A program made the position numbers and the translations under genes. From NCBI GenBank assembly GCA_017610245.1, contig JAFCCK010000045.1:1-7589 (forward strand): 7,589 nt of DNA, given 5' to 3'. Below, in pieces: positions 4,888-7,589 of this stretch (position 1 is the stretch's first letter; every line of letters starts with the position of its first letter). The stretch is from Candidatus Iainarchaeum sp. Its GTDB lineage: Archaea > Iainarchaeota > Iainarchaeia > Iainarchaeales > GCA-2688035. The notes under the pieces were generated by a model that ran no database searches, had not been told where the DNA came from, and worked only from the letters and a program-made list of their open reading frames with translations.

Positions 4888-6021
4888 ATGAAAAATATTC
4901 TGCCTATTGCACTTTTAACTGTTCTATTATTCTCAAATTTAGCCCTTGCGCAGGAAAGCGAATGCGAGCAAACAGACGTTGTTGAGGTCTATTTTTTCTA
5001 CAGCAGCACTTGCCCACACTGCAGGGAAGAAACCAGATTTCTACAGATTTTGGAGGAAAAGTATGGTGGCAAAGTAAATGTTCATTATCTGCTTGCTTCA
5101 GAAAACCAAGGACTATTTGCTCAACTGGCAGGCGAATATGGCGCGAGCACGCAGTGGGTGCCAGCAACTTTTATCCCCTGCTGTAATTGGCACATGATTG
5201 GATTCAACGAAGAAATCGGGCAGGAGATAGATAGAAAAATTGAAATGAAACACTCGGAAATATGCGAAGAAGACAAATATGTGATTATTCCAATTCTGGG
5301 AAAGGTCTACACTGAGGATATTTCTATGCCCTTGTTCACAGTAATCCTGGCTGGCCTGGACGGATTCAACCCTTGTGCAATATGGGTGCTAATGTTCCTG
5401 CTTTCTATGCTTATTTACAGCAAAAGCAGGAAGAGAATTCTACTTATTGGCGGGATTTTTGTAATAACCTCTGGAATTATCTACTTTCTCTTCATGACCG
5501 CATGGCTGAACCTCTTCCTTTTCATTGGCTACACTGACATAATGAGGGTAATCATAGCCGCAATCGCGCTCTTGTTTGGGGCAATTAATGTAAAGGACTT
5601 CTTTGCGTTCAAAAGAGGGCTTTCCCTTACAATTCCTGACAGCGCAAAGCCAAAGCTGTTTGAAAAGATGCGGAGCATAACACAGGCAGACATAACTCTT
5701 GGGTTGATTTTGGGAACAATTCTGCTCGCAGTCTTTGTCAACCTAATTGAGCTCGCGTGCACTTTGGGCTTGCCGGCAATCTACACAAGAATCCTTACTC
5801 TCCAAAACATTCCGCCAATAACTCACTATCTATACCTTGCACTATACAATATTATTTATGTTGCGCCCTTGGCAATAATCGTGGGCATATTCGCTTTCAC
5901 AATGGGCGGAAAAAAGCTGACGGAAAAGCAGGGAAGGATATTGAAGCTTATTTCCGGCGCCCTGATGCTCTCTCTGGGATTGATAATGCTGTTTGCCCCA
6001 GAGCTGCTGATGTTTAGCTAA
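4888..6021 (+). CDS. Exported thioredoxin domain fused to a CcdA/DsbD-like transmembrane electron conduit
   Basis: A 377-residue membrane protein. The signal peptide is about 1-21 (KNILPIALL through NLALAQ). A thioredoxin-like domain (about 30-125) faces outside, with active site TCPHC (C42, C45), cis-proline VPATF (P92) and an adjacent C98-C99 pair. A membrane domain of about six helices follows (roughly 138-165, 173-200, 209-228, 259-283, 301-327, 340-375). It carries a proline-preceded C153 (GFNPCAIW) and C281 (ELACTLGLP), matching the cysteine pair of CcdA/DsbD that passes electrons across the membrane. Probable role: moving reducing equivalents from cytoplasmic thioredoxin to extracytoplasmic thiols, or the reverse. 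In DsbD the thioredoxin domain is C-terminal; here it is N-terminal. An in-frame ATG at 4867 would add 7 residues but precedes the predicted transcript start. It is divergent from a cysteine-rich secreted protein, a likely substrate. Confidence 0.88.
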   Translation: MKNILPIALLTVLLFSNLALAQESECEQTDVVEVYFFYSSTCPHCREETRFLQILEEKYGGKVNVHYLLASENQGLFAQLAGEYGASTQWVPATFIPCCNWHMIGFNEEIGQEIDRKIEMKHSEICEEDKYVIIPILGKVYTEDISMPLFTVILAGLDGFNPCAIWVLMFLLSMLIYSKSRKRILLIGGIFVITSGIIYFLFMTAWLNLFLFIGYTDIMRVIIAAIALLFGAINVKDFFAFKRGLSLTIPDSAKPKLFEKMRSITQADITLGLILGTILLAVFVNLIELACTLGLPAIYTRILTLQNIPPITHYLYLALYNIIYVAPLAIIVGIFAFTMGGKKLTEKQGRILKLISGALMLSLGLIMLFAPELLMFS

Positions 6022-6026
6022 AAGCA

Positions 6027-6040
6027 AAAGCTTTAATAAA
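6027..6040 (+). promoter_or_regulatory. Archaeal promoter of the small membrane protein gene
   Basis: AAAG followed by CTTTAATAAA, a BRE/TATA-like sequence centred about 29 bases before ATG 6064, the spacing of a leaderless message. It has no ATATGNNC repeat. The gene may also be read through from upstream, since the gap is only 42 bases. Confidence 0.5.
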
Positions 6041-6063
6041 ATGAAAATATATTCTTATTCTGC

Positions 6064-6357
6064 ATGGATGCAACAGATTTCGCGATTGGCATTGTTTTGA
6101 TAGCGGCCCTTGCGTGGATTTCAATTATAGCATTGGGACAGAGCGTAGCAAACGTTTCGATTGCTGATTTGTATGTAATATCGGAACTAAACAAGCCGCT
6201 GATTTCCCTCTCGGATGTTTGCCCAGCGCAAAGCGGTTTCGAGCTCGTGCAGCCAAAAAGGATTGAAATGGAGCCCTACTATATTTTAGCAGGAAAAACA
6301 GACTTCAACCAGACATACTTCTGCTTTTACAGGAAGCTTGAGCAGGAATCAGCTTAG
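6064..6357 (+). CDS. Small single-span membrane protein of unknown function
   Basis: A 97-residue protein not recognised as a family member. One N-terminal hydrophobic helix (about 6-26, IGIVLIAALAWISIIAL) follows a short acidic N-terminus, and a mainly soluble domain of about 70 residues follows. That domain has two cysteines, C53 (SDVCPAQ) and C87 (TYFCFY), which could form one disulfide if it is outside the cell; the aromatic-rich end (YYILAG, TYFCFYRK) suggests beta strands. Its placement directly after the thioredoxin-CcdA gene suggests it may be a partner or substrate, but this is context only. A TATA-like box gives it a leaderless start at ATG 6064. The stop lies 9 bases inside the convergent nadA gene. 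Archaeal pilin-like or secreted-domain proteins with one N-terminal helix are an alternative, but no class III signal peptide site is seen. Confidence 0.65.
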   Translation: MDATDFAIGIVLIAALAWISIIALGQSVANVSIADLYVISELNKPLISLSDVCPAQSGFELVQPKRIEMEPYYILAGKTDFNQTYFCFYRKLEQESA

Positions 6358-7257
6358 CTCCAGCATCCTGTTGATTGCCTTTTCTGCCTTTTTCCTAATT
6401 TCCTCTGGAACACTCACTCCATTGCGCCCCTCTTTGAGTGTGAGATAAACATCGTTGAGTGAAGCTGTCTGCTTCATTGCCCTGCAGACAGCATGTTCAT
6501 ATGCCGGGAAAAACTTCTTCCCAGGGTTTTCCTTCTGCAGCCTGTAAAGCAACCCTGTTTCTGTCCCAATGATAAATTCCTTATTGGGCAATTCCCTTGC
6601 AAGCCTCACCATGCCAGAGGTTGAGGCAATATTATCAGCCCTTTCCTGCACATCTGGGGGGCACTCGGGATGAACAACCACTATTGCATTTGGATGCTTT
6701 TCAATTGCTAACTCCAGGGCGGGCATTTCAATTATGGCGTGGACATAGCAGTGCCCATCCTTTGGCACTGCAACAATTTTCTTCTCGCTCCTCTTCTGCA
6801 CATAGTAGGCAAGGTTTTTGTCGGGCCCAAACAGAATTGTATCAGCATCCATTGCATTGACAACCTTTTCAGCATTTGCTGAAGTGCAGCAGCTATCGCA
6901 AAGAGCCTTGCACTCCGCGCTGCTGTTCACGTATAACACTACTTCAGCATCTGGATGCTCCTTCTTTGCCTTAAGCAACTCCTCCTTTAGAAGCATGGCA
7001 GACATTGGGCAGTTTGCTTCCTTTGCCGTAATGAAAACCTTTTTATCAGGATTCAGTATCTTTGCTGTTTCAGCCATGAAATCCACGCCAGCAAACACAA
7101 TGATGTCAGCATCTGTTTCACTAGCCTTTCTAGCGAGCCCCAAGGAATCCCCAAGAAAATCTGCCACATCCTGAACTTCCGGGACTTGATAATTGTGGAC
7201 AAGCAGTACAGCGTTCTTCTCCTTCTTCAATTGCTCTATTTTTTGGACCAGGTCCAT
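6349..7257 (-). CDS. nadA: Quinolinate synthase A
   Basis: [4Fe-4S] enzyme that condenses iminoaspartate with dihydroxyacetone phosphate to quinolinate in de novo NAD synthesis. From ATG 7257 it is 302 residues, the usual archaeal length. The three cluster cysteines are C83 (ANCPMSAM), C170 (GHCYVHAII) and C258 (HAVCRAMKQT), with the family's roughly 87-residue spacing. Substrate residues include H21 and Y23 (VHNYQVPEVQD), FAGVDFMAETA (55-65), YVNSSAECKA (109-118), CCTSANAEKVV (123-133) and HPECPPDV (196-203); C199 is not one of the ligands. An upstream in-frame ATG at 7293 would add 12 residues, but the TATA-like box sits only about 12 bases before it and the family N-terminus fits 7257, so 7257 is preferred. 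Downstream of a probable nadB on the same strand, giving the aspartate-to-quinolinate pair. The stop overlaps the small membrane gene by 9 bases. Confidence 0.95.
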   Translation of the reverse strand: MDLVQKIEQLKKEKNAVLLVHNYQVPEVQDVADFLGDSLGLARKASETDADIIVFAGVDFMAETAKILNPDKKVFITAKEANCPMSAMLLKEELLKAKKEHPDAEVVLYVNSSAECKALCDSCCTSANAEKVVNAMDADTILFGPDKNLAYYVQKRSEKKIVAVPKDGHCYVHAIIEMPALELAIEKHPNAIVVVHPECPPDVQERADNIASTSGMVRLARELPNKEFIIGTETGLLYRLQKENPGKKFFPAYEHAVCRAMKQTASLNDVYLTLKEGRNGVSVPEEIRKKAEKAINRMLELS

Positions 7258-7301
7258 TAGAACCCCATCTTTGATAGGATAAAAAATTAGCATGAAATAA
7301 A

Positions 7302-7309
7302 ATTATAAA
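7302..7309 (-). promoter_or_regulatory. TATA-like box upstream of nadA
   Basis: On the minus strand this reads TTTATAAT in the 65-base gap between nadB and nadA. The expected transcript start is near 7279, giving a leader of about 22 bases to ATG 7257. nadA may therefore have its own promoter as well as read-through from nadB. A further T-rich box (TTTTTTAT, 7279-7286) would give a leaderless start at the same ATG. Confidence 0.4.
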
Positions 7310-7322
7310 AGAATTGGCAAAG

Positions 7323-7589
7323 CTAAATCACCGAATGCCTTTTCCACTCTTCCTTTTCCCCTGGGAAATCGCTTCTGTAGTGGGCGCCCCTTGACTCTGC
7401 CCTCTGCAAAGCCAGCTGAAATAGCAGTTCGCTCAATTTAAGCATGTTTTGTAATGAAAATGATTCAATCGAATCTGCAATCGGCATTTCTTTTCTTAAT
7501 TTTTTTAACTCCTTTAAGCCATGACTTAAACCAGCCTTATTCCTAACAATGCCGGCATTCATCCACAGTTCGTTTCCCAATCCTCTTCT
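7323..7589 (-). CDS. nadB: L-aspartate oxidase, C-terminal end (5' partial)
   Basis: The last 88 residues of a flavoprotein of the L-aspartate oxidase / succinate dehydrogenase flavoprotein family; the frame is open to the right edge. The C-terminal helical domain is recognisable: LWMNAGIVRNKAGL (about 7-20), a helical lysine/leucine-rich stretch, then ALQRAESRGAHYRSDFP (about 61-77). The RxESRGxHxRxDxP signature is conserved at the C-terminus of this family. NadB oxidises aspartate to iminoaspartate, which NadA, encoded next on the same strand, uses directly. Sequence alone would also allow a fumarate reductase or succinate dehydrogenase subunit, but the nadA neighbour argues for NadB. The FAD and substrate domains lie outside the window. 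Confidence 0.87.
   Translation of the reverse strand, partial: RRGLGNELWMNAGIVRNKAGLSHGLKELKKLRKEMPIADSIESFSLQNMLKLSELLFQLALQRAESRGAHYRSDFPGEKEEWKRHSVI

Noticed and set aside
6818..7174. Plus-strand open frame of 118 codons opposite nadA
   Set aside because: It is the mirror of a highly conserved enzyme; the translation is low-complexity Ser/Ala/Phe with no domain and no promoter or ribosome site.

Overview
The window looks archaeal. Several first-in-transcript genes have an AT-rich TATA-like box about 26-35 bases before a start codon with little or no leader. Genes inside operons are preceded by GGTG/GGTGA/GGAG Shine-Dalgarno sequences. The gene families are typical of anaerobic archaea: an MTH1187-type thiamine-binding protein, MinD-like ATPases with an inserted ferredoxin domain, an archaeal-style winged-helix regulator and a three-cysteine NadA. 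The lineage cannot be fixed from this sequence; a euryarchaeote or a DPANN archaeon with fairly complete metabolism would both fit. The window is almost fully coding, with no gene-free stretch over 100 bases and no tRNA, rRNA, CRISPR or insertion sequence seen.

Region 1 (1-1740, plus): the end of a glutamate-dehydrogenase-family gene whose start lies outside the window, a small CPHC thioredoxin/glutaredoxin-like protein, and a winged-helix regulator. Tight spacing suggests one transcript. Region 2 (about 1761-4439, plus): a new promoter, then a thiamine-binding protein, a class I SAM-dependent methyltransferase and two tandem P-loop ATPases, each carrying eight ferredoxin-type cysteines. The last four genes are joined by 1- or 4-base start/stop overlaps. 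This looks like a metal- or Fe-S-cofactor operon related in gene content to the bacterial orange-protein (ORP) clusters, but with no NifX/ORP-type cluster carrier visible.

Region 3 (4429-6357): a divergent pair. On the minus strand is a small secreted, C-terminally anchored protein with eight cysteines in its mature part. On the plus strand is a protein combining an exported CPHC thioredoxin domain with a CcdA/DsbD-like membrane electron conduit. A small single-span membrane protein follows. Together these suggest an extracytoplasmic thiol-disulfide system. Region 4 (6349-7589, minus): nadA (quinolinate synthase), preceded by the C-terminal end of a probable nadB (L-aspartate oxidase), the two steps that make quinolinate for NAD.

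The most interesting signal is a tandem pair of 8-base units (roughly ATATGNNC twice, followed by AAAA) that occurs just upstream of the TATA-like box of both the region 2 operon and the region 3 thioredoxin-CcdA gene. It suggests that the Fe-S ATPase operon and the thiol-redox genes are co-regulated, possibly by the winged-helix protein encoded between a thioredoxin gene and the first copy of the element.
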